64,000 nt of DNA, taken from NCBI RefSeq assembly GCF_003032475.1, contig NZ_CP028369.1, positions 7,316,001-7,380,000 of the forward strand, in the 5' to 3' direction. Positions within the stretch are counted from its first letter, which is position 1. Each line of letters opens with the position of its first letter. Origin of the DNA: Streptomyces sp. P3. GTDB taxonomy: Bacteria; Actinomycetota; Actinomycetes; Streptomycetales; Streptomycetaceae. Below the pieces are notes generated by a model, which was not told where the DNA came from, did not search any database, and worked only from the letters and a program-made list of their open reading frames with translations. The position numbers and the translations under genes were made by a program. This document shows, piece by piece, positions 1 to 9,380 of the stretch.

Positions 1-29
1 CGGGCCCGGCGGGGTCGTAGGAGTGGAGG

Positions 30-473
30 TCAGTGCCCGAGGTGGCGCAGGCATTCCTCGAACGTGGCATGCGTCGCGTCCGCCGGTCCGCGGTTCCGGT
101 TGAACCAGGCGGTGTCGAGGCGGGTTTCCTGCTGCTGGTGGCCGACCCGGCACCGCAGCCAGATCTGGTCGCGGGTGGAGAGGATGAGCCAGTCCCGGTA
201 CGCGCCGCACTCGGCGCAGGCGACCATCTCGCCGTCGAGGACGAGCGGCTGCTTCCACGGCATCATGGTGCCGCCGACCTGGTCGTGGCTGGGTACCCGC
301 AACTCCGGCGGAAGGAAGTCGTCCACCACCGCGGTCGGCTCGATGTGTTCCGGCTCGGCCGGCGGCACCCCGATCCCGGGCGGGACCTCGTTCTGCAGCC
401 GCGCCGACAGCTCGAAGAACCGGCGCTGTTCCTCGCTGGGCTCCTTGGCCCGGCGGCGTATTCGCTGAAACAC
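30..473 (-). CDS. Conserved hypothetical protein with zinc-ribbon-like cysteines
   Basis: 147-residue soluble protein of unknown function. A CAEC pair near residue 87 and a later C-x3-H (CRVGH) look like the two halves of a small zinc ribbon; the N-terminus is basic. It starts at a GTG preceded by AGGAGG eight bases upstream, so this start is well supported. It lies downstream of the relaxase gene on the same strand, separated by about 420 bases, so it may be the last gene of the mobilization operon or a separate unit. I do not recognise a named family; the zinc-binding role is inferred from the cysteine and histidine spacing only. Confidence 0.6.
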   Translation of the reverse strand: MFQRIRRRAKEPSEEQRRFFELSARLQNEVPPGIGVPPAEPEHIEPTAVVDDFLPPELRVPSHDQVGGTMMPWKQPLVLDGEMVACAECGAYRDWLILSTRDQIWLRCRVGHQQQETRLDTAWFNRNRGPADATHATFEECLRHLGH

Positions 474-897
474 CCTGGCGTCCTCCTGTGCCTCGTCCTG
501 CTCGCTTCATGATCGTGCCTTACGCCCCTGGCGGTTTCAATTCACAAAGTCCACAGTCGCCTTCGGGCAGGTCATCAGGCGGTTTCCGCCTCCTGGGGGC
601 GCGGATGACGAGTGGGCACGGCGCGTGTCTCGAGCGGATGAGTGATGTCCCCTCGGCGTGCCCGAACACGTCACGTCGGCTTCGACCGCCCAACTTCGCG
701 TCGCCTACTGGCTCGAGTCGCCGCACCTGCGCCCTTGCGTTCCTCCTGAGTGTGCGTAGCGCCCGTGACCCACAACGCGGGCCTGAACGCCGCCGGGGTC
801 CGCTGTGGCGTACGGCCATGCTGTGGCACGCGAGCGGGGAGGTGGCGGTGCGCCTGCTCCTGGTCGTGCGCTGAGGCTGCACCCCGGCTGGCAGGGC
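474..897. other. Intergenic stretch without a convincing gene
   Basis: No long reading frame here has a good ribosome site. The one candidate is a 49-codon minus-strand frame at 520-669 (GTG start) that ends with a C-x2-C pair (CGLC) and resembles the small CxxC proteins of this element, but it has no clear Shine-Dalgarno sequence, so I do not call it. Confidence 0.4.
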
Positions 898-2640
898 TCA
901 CCGGGTTTTGCCCGATGTCTCCTCCCCGCTGCGGCCGCGGCCTGGCGCGGAAGTCTGGGGTGCCGTCCTGTGCGTTGGGGGCTGGACCCCAGCGGTGCCG
1001 CTCTCGGACAGGGGCGAGGCGTCGGCGGGCAGATCGGCCGTCCGCCGCATCCGCCACACCAGCACGTCGCTCACCGACTCCGCGGTGTCGAGTTCACGAC
1101 GCCCGACCGCGGCGGACAGAAGAGCGGCCGGATCGTGGCCGGCGGCTTCGGCTTCCGCGATGGTCGCGGCCAGGGCGTACCAGCCGGGCTCGGCGAGGAT
1201 CCGCTCGGCGAGCCCCGGCAGCGCTTCGCGCAGCAGCACGGTCTGCCGCTGGAGCACCGGCCGGCTCAGACGTCGGCCTCGCTGGTAGAGCACGCCGAGC
1301 GGCTGAGCGGCGGCGGCCCGGTAGGCGGTGCGCAGGTGCCCGGCCGCCTGGGCGGCGGCTTCGGCCTGCTGGGCATGGCCCTTTCTCGCGTGCCAGTGGG
1401 CGGCGGCGGTGATGAGGAAGAACAGCATGTCGATCGCCATCGCGGTGGTGGCACCGTCCTCACCGCGGCCGAGGGCGGGCCCGCCGTGGACGAGGTCGCG
1501 GGCGGCCTGCCGCAGCGCGCGGTCGTGTCCGCGTACGGCGCGCACGTGGGAGCGGGAGGCCCGCTCGAACGCTGTTGCGGAGTCTCGCAGTTCGCGGCGG
1601 GTGTGTGCGGCGGAGGTCTTCGCGAGCGCGTCCAGGACCTCGCCGGCGGCGGCGATGTGGGCGGCGGCGACCGCGTCGTCGCCGTGCTCGACGATGAGCA
1701 CGGCCTGCCACGCAGCCGATGCCGTCCCGCGGCGGGCGGAGGCCGGGGCGCCAGGCCCCGTACGGACCGTGTCCTCCTTCCATGACGTTGGCTCGGTCCC
1801 GGTGTCGCCGGACCAGCGCTCCCGGATGCGGGGCAGCGACAGGTCGGGGGCCAGGCGCGCGCCGGGGTAGAACACCGGCTCGCCGTCCTTGTTCAGGTCG
1901 TCGGGCAGAGCGACCTTGTATCCGAGGAGGTCTCCGGAGGGCGCGGCGCGCTTACGGATCAGGACGCCGGCAGCGGCGAGCCGGTCGAAGAACTCCTTGT
2001 CACTCCTCGCACCGGATACCGCGCGCCGTACCGTCTCGCGCAGCTCCTCGCGGGCGGTGCGCTCGCGACCCTGGCGTTCGGCCTTGTGGCGTTCGGCGCT
2101 GGTGGGTCGCTGGGCGGCGGTGCCGTCGCCGGGGGCGACCTGGTGGAGGCCGAGTTCCTTCTCGATGAGGCGGCACTCGGCCTGCGCGCGTTTGCCGGAG
2201 CGGAAGTCGTCGGGGCGGCTGCCGTCCTCGCACACCAGGGTGGCGACGATGTGGATGTGGTCGTCGGCGTGTCGTACGGCTGCCCAGCGGCAGCCAGGCT
2301 GCCCGTCGCCGGGGTCGATGCCGGTGGCGGCCACGATCCGCCGGGCGATCTCACCCCATTCCTCGTCGGACAGGATCCGGTCGTCCGCCGTCGCGCGCAC
2401 GGAGGTATGCCACACGTGCTTGGCCGGACGCGCGTGCTTCGGCAGGGCCATCACGGGCTGGTCCAGGAGCTGCTGCAGGTCCTTGAGGGTGGCGTTCGGG
2501 TCACGGCCGGGGTCGGGGGCCATGCCGTCGAAGGAGGCCACGAGATGGGGGTCGGTGTGGTCCTCGTACTTGCCGGTCTCGTAGAGGTATTTGAGGAGAC
2601 CGAAGGTCTCTGATCCGGCGTTGTTGACGCTGGGGATCAT
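898..2640 (-). CDS. Relaxase/mobilization nuclease (MobA/VirD2 type)
   Basis: 580-residue DNA relaxase expected to nick the element's origin of transfer and pilot the strand during conjugation. The N-terminal region has a Tyr-containing segment (KYLYETGKY, residues 17-25) that may hold the nucleophile. The metal-binding histidine motif RHADDHIHIV (residues 123-132) is the classic HxDxxHxH relaxase signature. The C-terminal half is Ala/Arg-rich and helical. I chose the ATG at 2640 because it overlaps the stop of the upstream mobC-like gene as ATGA; the frame stays open to 3189, but that extension is the shadow of mobC. A MobC neighbour immediately upstream supports the assignment. There is no coupling protein or integrase in view, so the element may need a helper. 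Confidence 0.88.
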   Translation of the reverse strand: MIPSVNNAGSETFGLLKYLYETGKYEDHTDPHLVASFDGMAPDPGRDPNATLKDLQQLLDQPVMALPKHARPAKHVWHTSVRATADDRILSDEEWGEIARRIVAATGIDPGDGQPGCRWAAVRHADDHIHIVATLVCEDGSRPDDFRSGKRAQAECRLIEKELGLHQVAPGDGTAAQRPTSAERHKAERQGRERTAREELRETVRRAVSGARSDKEFFDRLAAAGVLIRKRAAPSGDLLGYKVALPDDLNKDGEPVFYPGARLAPDLSLPRIRERWSGDTGTEPTSWKEDTVRTGPGAPASARRGTASAAWQAVLIVEHGDDAVAAAHIAAAGEVLDALAKTSAAHTRRELRDSATAFERASRSHVRAVRGHDRALRQAARDLVHGGPALGRGEDGATTAMAIDMLFFLITAAAHWHARKGHAQQAEAAAQAAGHLRTAYRAAAAQPLGVLYQRGRRLSRPVLQRQTVLLREALPGLAERILAEPGWYALAATIAEAEAAGHDPAALLSAAVGRRELDTAESVSDVLVWRMRRTADLPADASPLSESGTAGVQPPTHRTAPQTSAPGRGRSGEETSGKTR

Positions 2641-3254
2641 GCGCCGTGGCGTTCGATCAGGCGTGTGGCGGCTGCATGCGCGGTGTCGGCGGCCCGCTGT
2701 ACGGCGGCGACGGCCGCATCGAGCTGGGGAGCGTCCGCGCCGGAGTTGAGTGCCTTGACCGCCTGGTTGAGGTTGCTGCCGGCCCAGCCGAGCCGACGCC
2801 GGCTGTCGAACAGGGCTGTGATCACTTCGCGTTCGTCGGCTATCTCGGCGCTGGTTCGGTCGAGGTCGCGGGCTGCGGCGAGCGCGGCGCGGGCGAGGAA
2901 TCCGGCGACGGACAGGTTGCATCGGGCGGCGGCGGACTTGATCAGCGCGAACTCTTCTTCGTTGAAACGAGTGTTGGGCTGATGCAGGCGCTTCGTGGCG
3001 CGAGGCTGACGCGGACGCTGACGAGCGCGCACAGCGCGCTCGCGGTGGCTGCGGCGCTCGGTCGGCTTCTTCTCCTGTCCCGGCTTCGATCCGCCCTCGG
3101 TCGAAGCCTCCTGGACCTGCGCCCCCCGGTGCAGGTCCTCCCCGTCCCACTTTGGGGCGGGGTTGGCGGAAGCTACGCTTCCGCCCCAACTTGCTGTGCG
3201 ACGTGAGGCCGCATTTTCGGAAGTGAGGTGATTCTCGTGGAGAGGCTCAGACAA
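2637..3254 (-). CDS. mobC: MobC-like relaxosome accessory protein
   Basis: 205 residues. A basic, disordered N-terminus (1-90) is followed by a ribbon-helix-helix-like segment (about 95-125, TRFNEEEFALIKSAA) and the MobC-type motif NLNQAVKALNSG (161-172). Such proteins bind oriT and help the relaxase. The start is a TTG (3252-3254) with a perfect AGGAGG seven bases upstream, and its stop overlaps the relaxase start, so the two are translationally coupled. The group II intron lies only about 66 bases upstream of this start, antisense, so the original promoter or upstream operon genes are now separated from it by 2.4 kb. Confidence 0.8.
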   Translation of the reverse strand: MSEPLHENHLTSENAASRRTASWGGSVASANPAPKWDGEDLHRGAQVQEASTEGGSKPGQEKKPTERRSHRERAVRARQRPRQPRATKRLHQPNTRFNEEEFALIKSAAARCNLSVAGFLARAALAAARDLDRTSAEIADEREVITALFDSRRRLGWAGSNLNQAVKALNSGADAPQLDAAVAAVQRAADTAHAAATRLIERHGA

Positions 3255-3844
3255 AGGATTTCCTCCTGATCAGTGTCGCGATTAGTCCCCGCGCTCACAT
3301 GCGTCGCTGGTAACGGCGGGGTGTGAAGCTGAGCGTTCACGCCCAAGGGCATCTCGGCCATCGAGAGCCACAGGCAAGGGGAAGGCTGGACGGGCGAACG
3401 CGCGTGAACTCCTGGTTGATGCCTCGGAATATGGGACCCCTGAGATGGCTTTCATTCGCAGGGGACGGCTCGGTGCTGCAAGGCACAGGCGGCTTCCGGT
3501 GCAAGCAACACCGGTTGTGGGACACCGCTGGCCACGGGGTATAGGGAGCGCCCACCCCAGCCGCATCTTCGGAATGCGGAACACGGAAACCCTGTCGGGG
3601 TCCGGTTCGACCGGTAATCCGACCGTAAGGGAGGCCCAACTCCCCGGCAGGAACAGGATGGTCCAAGAAGCGAATGCCGGTTGGCCGAAAGGTCAGGGGA
3701 AACCGGACAGCAGCTCTCCACACGCTGTCCGCCATAACCCGCCGGATACGGGTCCTGGTGGCCCGGCCCGAAAGGGCGCCCACGTGGACCAGGTGAGCCT
3801 TTGAAGCACCAACGCAAAGACGCCGGAACCGAGGTACAAGTTAG

Positions 3845-5176
3845 ATGCCGGAGGCGCGCATGAGCACCACAGTGGCAGATGCGACTGCCCGCGCGTCCGA
3901 GGTGAACGGACCCGAGGACGGGCCATTCACGCGAGCGTGGCACAGCATTGACTGGGCCACGTGTGAGCGGAACGTACGGCGGCTGAGGCGGCGGATCTTC
4001 AAGGCTTCGCGGGAAGGGGACCTGAAGAAGGTCCGGAACTTGCAGAAGCTCATGCTGCGAAGCCGCAGCAACACGCTGGTGAGCGTGCGGCGGGTGACGC
4101 AGCAGAGCAGTGGTCGCAAGACCGCTGGCATCGACGGAAAACGCGCCCTCACTCCGGCGGCGCGGGCCAAACTGGCAGCTCACAGCCACCGGTTGGCCAC
4201 TCCGTGGAAGGTTCAGCCGGTCAAGCGCGTGTACATCCCCAAGGCGAACGGAAAGCAGCGCCCGCTCGGCATTCCGGTCATTCGTGACCGGGTGCTCCAG
4301 GCTCGTGTGAAGAACGCGCTGGAGCCCGAGTGGGAGGCCCGGTTCGAGGCGAGATCCTATGGATTCCGCCCCGGACGAGGCTGCCAGGACGCGATCTGCT
4401 CCATCCGGGCCTCCACGCGAGGCCCGAGGGCCAAGCGCCGCTGGGCGCTGGACGCGGACCTGGAAGGGGCCTTCGACCGTATAAGTCACGACCACCTGAT
4501 GGCCATGATCGGGCAGTTCCCCGCCAGGGACCTGGTCCGTGCCTGGCTGCGGGCCGGCGTGATGGAAGGCGGACGGTGGGCGCCGACCGAGGAGGGAACT
4601 CCCCAGGGCGGCGTCGTCAGCCCTCTGCTGCTGAACATCGCTTTGCACGGGATGGAAGAGGCCGCGGGCTTCCGCTACGAGAACCACAAAGGGCGGGAGG
4701 ACCATACCGCCCCAGGAGCGCCCGTGCTGGTCCGTTATGCCGACGACTTCGTGGTGCTGTGTCACAGCGAGGAGGAGGCGTATCGGGTCAAGGAGGATTT
4801 GAGGGCCTGGCTTGCTCCCCGAGGTTTGCGTTTCAACGAGGCCAAGACCCACGTGGTCCACCTCGATGAAGGGTTCGACTTCCTGGGGTTCACCGTGCAG
4901 CGACACGGTGAGAAGCTGGTCATCAGGCCGAGCAAGGCGGCGTGCAACAAACTCCGAAAGCGGCTGCGGACGGACATGCGAGCCCTGCGGGGCGGTCCGT
5001 CCGGAGCTGTGATCCGCACCTTCAATCCGGTCGCCAAGGGCTGGAGTGCGTATTACCGGGGTGTGGCGTCGCATCGAGTTTTCTGCTCGATGGACTTCTA
5101 CATGTTCACGCTGCTCTACAAGTGGGCGAAGCACAGTCACCAGAACCGTTCGGGGCTGTGGATAAAGGGCCACTAG
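3845..5176 (+). CDS. ltrA: Group II intron reverse transcriptase/maturase, ends at premature amber
   Basis: 443 residues holding the reverse transcriptase fingers and palm with the catalytic YADD (about residues 297-300, VRYADDFVVLC), the motif EGTPQGGVVSPLL, and the maturase X domain (HVVHLDEGFDFLGF and the region after it). It would splice the intron RNA and reverse transcribe it at a new site. The frame stops at TAG (5174-5176), exactly where related proteins continue with a Tyr-Phe-Gly-Arg-Phe stretch. The same frame resumes directly as FGRFNRSRRD and runs through an HNH domain. A single TAC-to-TAG change would explain this. The RT and X parts are complete, so this fragment could still act as a maturase. 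Confidence 0.85.
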   Translation: MPEARMSTTVADATARASEVNGPEDGPFTRAWHSIDWATCERNVRRLRRRIFKASREGDLKKVRNLQKLMLRSRSNTLVSVRRVTQQSSGRKTAGIDGKRALTPAARAKLAAHSHRLATPWKVQPVKRVYIPKANGKQRPLGIPVIRDRVLQARVKNALEPEWEARFEARSYGFRPGRGCQDAICSIRASTRGPRAKRRWALDADLEGAFDRISHDHLMAMIGQFPARDLVRAWLRAGVMEGGRWAPTEEGTPQGGVVSPLLLNIALHGMEEAAGFRYENHKGREDHTAPGAPVLVRYADDFVVLCHSEEEAYRVKEDLRAWLAPRGLRFNEAKTHVVHLDEGFDFLGFTVQRHGEKLVIRPSKAACNKLRKRLRTDMRALRGGPSGAVIRTFNPVAKGWSAYYRGVASHRVFCSMDFYMFTLLYKWAKHSHQNRSGLWIKGH

Positions 5177-5735
<559 letters not shown>

Positions 5736-5799
5736 CGCCCCGAGACCGAGTTGGAGTCGAGATCAGGTTCCGGGGTGGTGCCGTTCTGGGTGGGGTTCG

Positions 5800-6036
5800 T
5801 CATCGGGTTTCGGGCCTCATGGTGCGGGTGTGGTGCTGGATGGTCGCGGCCAGTGCGACGACGTCGGCCGGTCCCAAGAGGACGCGGACGGGTCCGTCGG
5901 GCCGGTCCTGGACGAGCCACTGGCCGTTCGGCGCGAGGACGGCGGCGTGCAGGAGTCGCCGGCGGACCAAGACGTCCGCCCAGGCGCTGGCCTCGGCGGC
6001 GTTGGGCTCGGATGGACGAGGGGGACGCGGAATCAC
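5800..6036 (-). CDS. Small conserved mobile-element protein
   Basis: 78 residues, function unknown. I set the GTG start at 6036 because AAGGAGG lies six bases upstream; the longer ATG version from 6084 would bury this ribosome site. The body, around WADVLVRRRLLHAAVL and VRVLLGPADVVALAATI, reads like a compact alpha/beta protein. It stands upstream of mobC in the same operon, but the group II intron now separates the two. Confidence 0.6.
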   Translation of the reverse strand: MIPRPPRPSEPNAAEASAWADVLVRRRLLHAAVLAPNGQWLVQDRPDGPVRVLLGPADVVALAATIQHHTRTMRPETR

Positions 6037-6123
6037 GGCTTGCCTCCTTAAGCGGGGCGGTGGCCCGGCACGGAGCCGGGCCACCCGTTGCAGGTAGGGG
6101 CGTTGAGCTGGGGCTTTGACGAT

Positions 6124-6315
6124 TCAGCCGCACTCGGGGCAGCGCCCGACGTGGCTGTTGAGCGCCCGGGCCATCCGCTGCTTCGTCGAGGCAGCCTGCT
6201 TTGCGCTGGACTTCGCCGCCGGCCTGCCCTCGTGCCGCTTGGAGTGGGCGAGCATGAAGCCGATCTCCCGCTCGTACTCCGCACGGACGGTGTCGAACTG
6301 GTGGCAGGTCTTCAT
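6124..6315 (-). CDS. Small hypothetical protein with C-terminal CPxCG
   Basis: 63 residues, highly charged and helical, ending in CPECG, a half zinc-finger. Its ATG overlaps the stop of the DUF2637 gene upstream as ATGA. AAGGAG lies nine bases before the start. Coupled translation places it in the mobile-element operon; its function is unknown. Confidence 0.6.
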   Translation of the reverse strand: MKTCHQFDTVRAEYEREIGFMLAHSKRHEGRPAAKSSAKQAASTKQRMARALNSHVGRCPECG

Positions 6316-7862
6316 TGGGCGGTGCTCCTTGTCTTCGTGGTGTCGTCGCTCCGCAGTTCCTGGAGGACGAGGCTCAGCCGGTCGTTCCGGCCGCCCTTCA
6401 GGCCCTCGCGGCGGAGGATCTCCCGCAGCTGGACCCGGGTGACGAACTCGTTGCCGTCCCGTTCGAGCAGGGCGGGGACGTGGGGGCGGACCTGCTGGAC
6501 GAGCTGGTCCACCGACTGCTCCAGCTCGCGTGGCGGGCGCTGTATCTGCGGGGTGCGGGACCGGCCGAGCTTCCCCTTGTTCTTCGTCCTGGTCTTCGCG
6601 GTCGTCTTCCGCCGGAGAGGGACGTTGTGTCCCCGGTCCCCGGTGGGCTCGGTCCCCGTGTCGGTGTCGGTCGGTCCCCGATGTGAATCAGGGCCCTGAG
6701 CAGTTATTTCTCGCGTCAGGCGCTCAGTCCCCACGCCTCGGGCGTCCCCCTCCGAGGCTTCCGGATTGGCGGGACCGGTCCCCGGGACCGCGCCTGCTTC
6801 TCGGGCCTCGGTCCCCACCCCGGTCCCCGCGTTCTCGCCTTCGGTCCCCGCGCCTGCCGACGTCTTCGAGCCCGCAAGCTCGGGGACCGGTCCCCAGGGG
6901 GCGCTCGGTCCCGTGCCCCCGTCCGACTCGTCGGGACCGTGGGGACCGGCTACGGGGACCGGCGCCTTCGAGGCCGACTGCGAGGGGACCGTGGCTGCCG
7001 TTGCGGTGCTCTGTACCGGGGACCAGGGCGAGGGCAGCGGGACCGTAGCGAGCGCGAGTGCGTGCCGGCGGGCGGCGAGCTGGTCGAGCAGGTTCGCGCG
7101 CTGGAGGGGGTCGGTGCCGACCGAGGCCCTGCCGACCGCCTTCGACAGGCGCCGCGTGAGCCGTCGGCCGCGCCAGCTCCGCTGCTGCTCGGGTGTGCGC
7201 TCGGCGAGGCGGGCGGCGAGGGCGACCGCGCGGGTGGTGGCCCGGTCCCGGGTGATCTGTGCGGCGTCGCGGTCTCGCGCGGCGATGCCGAGGCGGGATA
7301 GGAGCCGCTCGCGTGCCTCCCGGCCCAGGACGGCGATCAGTCCGTGGGAGGCGGCGCCCGGGGTGCGAAGGCGCAGCTCGATCCCCATCGCGAGGTGCCA
7401 CAACATCGCCGCCATGACGGGCCCGACGAAGGCCCGGACTGTGCCGCCGATGGGGCCGCTCTCGGCGTAGGCGGGGATCACCTGCACTCCGGTGATCACC
7501 CAAACCAGGGTGCCCGGCAGACCAGGAGCACCCTGAGTGGCCAGGTTCTGGCGTGCCATCAGCGCGGTCGCGAAGAGCGCCAGCTCGGCCGCGGCGAACA
7601 TGCCGGCTCGCTCGGCGGTTCCGGCCATGTCGAGGTAGTCGGCGGCGAAGCGCCACGAGGTGTCGGCGCTGTAGGCGGTGCAGCCGAGGGCAGCAAGGGC
7701 AGCGACCTTGACCGCCGGACCGCCGAGACGTTTCTGCGGGCGCGTACCCCGGCGCCGGATCGTCCAGGCGGCCAGCACCAGCACGAGGGCGGCGGGCACA
7801 CCGACGGTGAGGAGGAGAGGAAGGTCCGGAGCGGCGCTGAGGGCGAGGACGGGGTGGGTCAT
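6312..7862 (-). CDS. DUF2637-type membrane protein of actinobacterial mobile elements
   Basis: 516 residues. The N-terminal 180 residues hold about four to five hydrophobic segments (LLLTVGVPAALVLVLAAW, then VKVAALAALGCTA, AAELALFATALMA and VWVITGVQVIPAYAE), typical of the DUF2637 family found beside Streptomyces transfer genes. A helical region with many Arg and a Gly/Pro/Ser/Thr-rich linker (about 280-440) follow. The tail (about 440-516) is a basic helical domain that looks winged-helix-like. The start ATG overlaps the stop of the whiB-like gene (ATGA). A role in plasmid spreading or replication control is inferred from context. Confidence 0.7.
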   Translation of the reverse strand: MTHPVLALSAAPDLPLLLTVGVPAALVLVLAAWTIRRRGTRPQKRLGGPAVKVAALAALGCTAYSADTSWRFAADYLDMAGTAERAGMFAAAELALFATALMARQNLATQGAPGLPGTLVWVITGVQVIPAYAESGPIGGTVRAFVGPVMAAMLWHLAMGIELRLRTPGAASHGLIAVLGREARERLLSRLGIAARDRDAAQITRDRATTRAVALAARLAERTPEQQRSWRGRRLTRRLSKAVGRASVGTDPLQRANLLDQLAARRHALALATVPLPSPWSPVQSTATAATVPSQSASKAPVPVAGPHGPDESDGGTGPSAPWGPVPELAGSKTSAGAGTEGENAGTGVGTEAREAGAVPGTGPANPEASEGDARGVGTERLTREITAQGPDSHRGPTDTDTGTEPTGDRGHNVPLRRKTTAKTRTKNKGKLGRSRTPQIQRPPRELEQSVDQLVQQVRPHVPALLERDGNEFVTRVQLREILRREGLKGGRNDRLSLVLQELRSDDTTKTRSTAQ

Positions 7863-8500
7863 GCGGCCTTTCCGAGAGGGGCGTGCGCCGGAGTCGACGC
7901 CGCCGGGCGGGCTACCGGCTGCTGTGTGCCAGGTGCGGCGGGCGCGGGGCTGCCTGTTGCCGGGGTGGTCTTCTTCCGCTTCTTCTTGGGCCGCGGCACG
8001 CCGTAGGTGCGGTCGCGGTCGAAGACCTTGTTGGCGGCCTGCCGCAGCAGGTCTCGGGCGTGCTTGTGGCTGATCTGCAGGGCTGTGGCGAGCCGGTCGG
8101 GCCGCCAGCCGCGTACGTAGGCGTGGTCGATGACGACCTGCCGCTCGGCCTCGGTCAGGTGCACGTCGCGTCCCTGGAAGAAGGCCGTCACGCGCCGGTA
8201 GTCGAGGCGCCGGTGCAGTCCGTCGTGCAGGGGGCGCCGCTCGGCTTCGGTGAGGCCGCCCCAGATGCCCTCCTTGAGGACGTTCTCCAGGGCGAAGTCG
8301 AGGCAGTCGCGGCGTACCGGGCACCAGCCGCACAGCTCCTTCGCCTCGGCGATGTCTTCGTGGTCCCGGGGCCCGGGGAAGAAGACGGCGTCGGCGTCCT
8401 CGACGTCCATGCCGTGGCACGCTCCGCGGGTGTGCCAGCTGGTGTCTCCGATGCCGCGCAGGCCGGTGGCCGGCGCGTCGTGGGTGGTGATGTGGCGCAA
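7859..8500 (-). CDS. WhiB-family iron-sulfur regulator
   Basis: About 213 residues with the four cysteines of a WhiB cluster: RGAC (C28), then ELCGWC (C57, C60) and RRDC (C66), followed by the family turn GIWGGLTEAERR. This predicts a 4Fe-4S transcription regulator. It is longer than typical WhiB proteins: after the WhiB domain comes a helix-turn-helix-like stretch (RPDRLATALQISHKHARDLL) and a basic Lys-rich tail. I chose the TTG at 8498-8500 because GGAG stands about seven bases upstream and no ATG or GTG in frame has a better site; the start is uncertain. It sits in the mobile-element operon between the DUF2637 and zinc-site genes. Confidence 0.8.
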   Translation of the reverse strand: MRHITTHDAPATGLRGIGDTSWHTRGACHGMDVEDADAVFFPGPRDHEDIAEAKELCGWCPVRRDCLDFALENVLKEGIWGGLTEAERRPLHDGLHRRLDYRRVTAFFQGRDVHLTEAERQVVIDHAYVRGWRPDRLATALQISHKHARDLLRQAANKVFDRDRTYGVPRPKKKRKKTTPATGSPAPAAPGTQQPVARPAASTPAHAPLGKAA

Positions 8501-8661
8501 GGTGATCTCCGATGTGCTGCCGCGTCGGCCGACCGGGGCGGTGCTCGGCGGGCGCGGCGTCGGGTGCCGGCTGCGGTGCGCGGGCGTGCGCCGCACCCGG
8601 GGCGGGACGATGGGGTTGGGCAGCGGTGCACCGGACGGGATGCACGCCCCGGATGCGCCGG

Positions 8662-9378
8662 TCAGGCCATCGCGGGTTGCTGGACCTGCTCCGTCTGATG
8701 GGCCTGCTGGGCGGCGGCGAGGTCGAGGCGGCCGGGATGTGGGGTGGCGCGCGGGGCAGTGGTACGTACCCCGTCGTCGGGGCCGATCCGGCGGCGACGG
8801 CACGGCTCGCCGGGCGGGGCCAGGCACCACTCGCACCGGACGCTCAGGGCGTCGGGCTGCCCCAGGGCGACGGCCATTTCGCGGGCTGCTCGGGCGGGCC
8901 GGTAGGGCGCGAGGGCGGCTCGGGCCGCAGGCGGTATGCAGGAGCCGATCTCCCGCAGCCGCGCCTCCAGCTTCGGGTCGATCCCGCCGCGACCGCTGGT
9001 GATAGCCCGGGCCTGCGCGGGCTGCGCGGTGCCGGCGGCGACGGCGCGGCGGGTGCCGACCAGCTCGGCGGTCCAGGCGGCCTGGTCGTCCGGGTCGACG
9101 GACGGCGTGGGATCGGAGTGCCGCGCCAGGCGGTCGCGCCGGTAGCTCTCCCAGGGACGGGCCACGTCCGCAGGCAGGATCTGGTACGGCGAGGTGCGGA
9201 TGTGCTGGCGGGCGGCGACGCAGGCGTCCCACCCGTGCGGAGTGGCCATCGGCACATCTCCGAGCAGCTCGTGCCACTGGGCGAGCTGGTCGCGGGCCTC
9301 GCCCTGGTCGGTTCGGATGGTGCGGGGGTCGAGTCGGCCGATGTAGGCCAGCAGGGCGGCGATTTCGCGGCGGTCCAC
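8662..9378 (-). CDS. Hypothetical protein with C-terminal zinc-binding motif
   Basis: 238 residues. The start is a GTG with GGAGGG six bases upstream, placed directly after the stop of the preceding gene. The N-terminal half is helical (DRREIAALLAYIGRLDPRTIR). Near the C-terminus CEWCLAPPGEPCRRRR gives three cysteines, as in the small zinc fingers of actinobacterial phage and plasmid proteins. Function unknown; membership in the element operon is clear from strand and spacing. Confidence 0.65.
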   Translation of the reverse strand: MDRREIAALLAYIGRLDPRTIRTDQGEARDQLAQWHELLGDVPMATPHGWDACVAARQHIRTSPYQILPADVARPWESYRRDRLARHSDPTPSVDPDDQAAWTAELVGTRRAVAAGTAQPAQARAITSGRGGIDPKLEARLREIGSCIPPAARAALAPYRPARAAREMAVALGQPDALSVRCEWCLAPPGEPCRRRRIGPDDGVRTTAPRATPHPGRLDLAAAQQAHQTEQVQQPAMA

Positions 9379-9380
9379 GG

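Noticed and set aside
2641..3189. An N-terminal extension of 183 residues to the relaxase frame
   Set aside because: It is Arg/Pro-rich shadow translation of the overlapping mobC-like gene; the ATG at 2640 overlaps the mobC stop and starts the recognisable relaxase.
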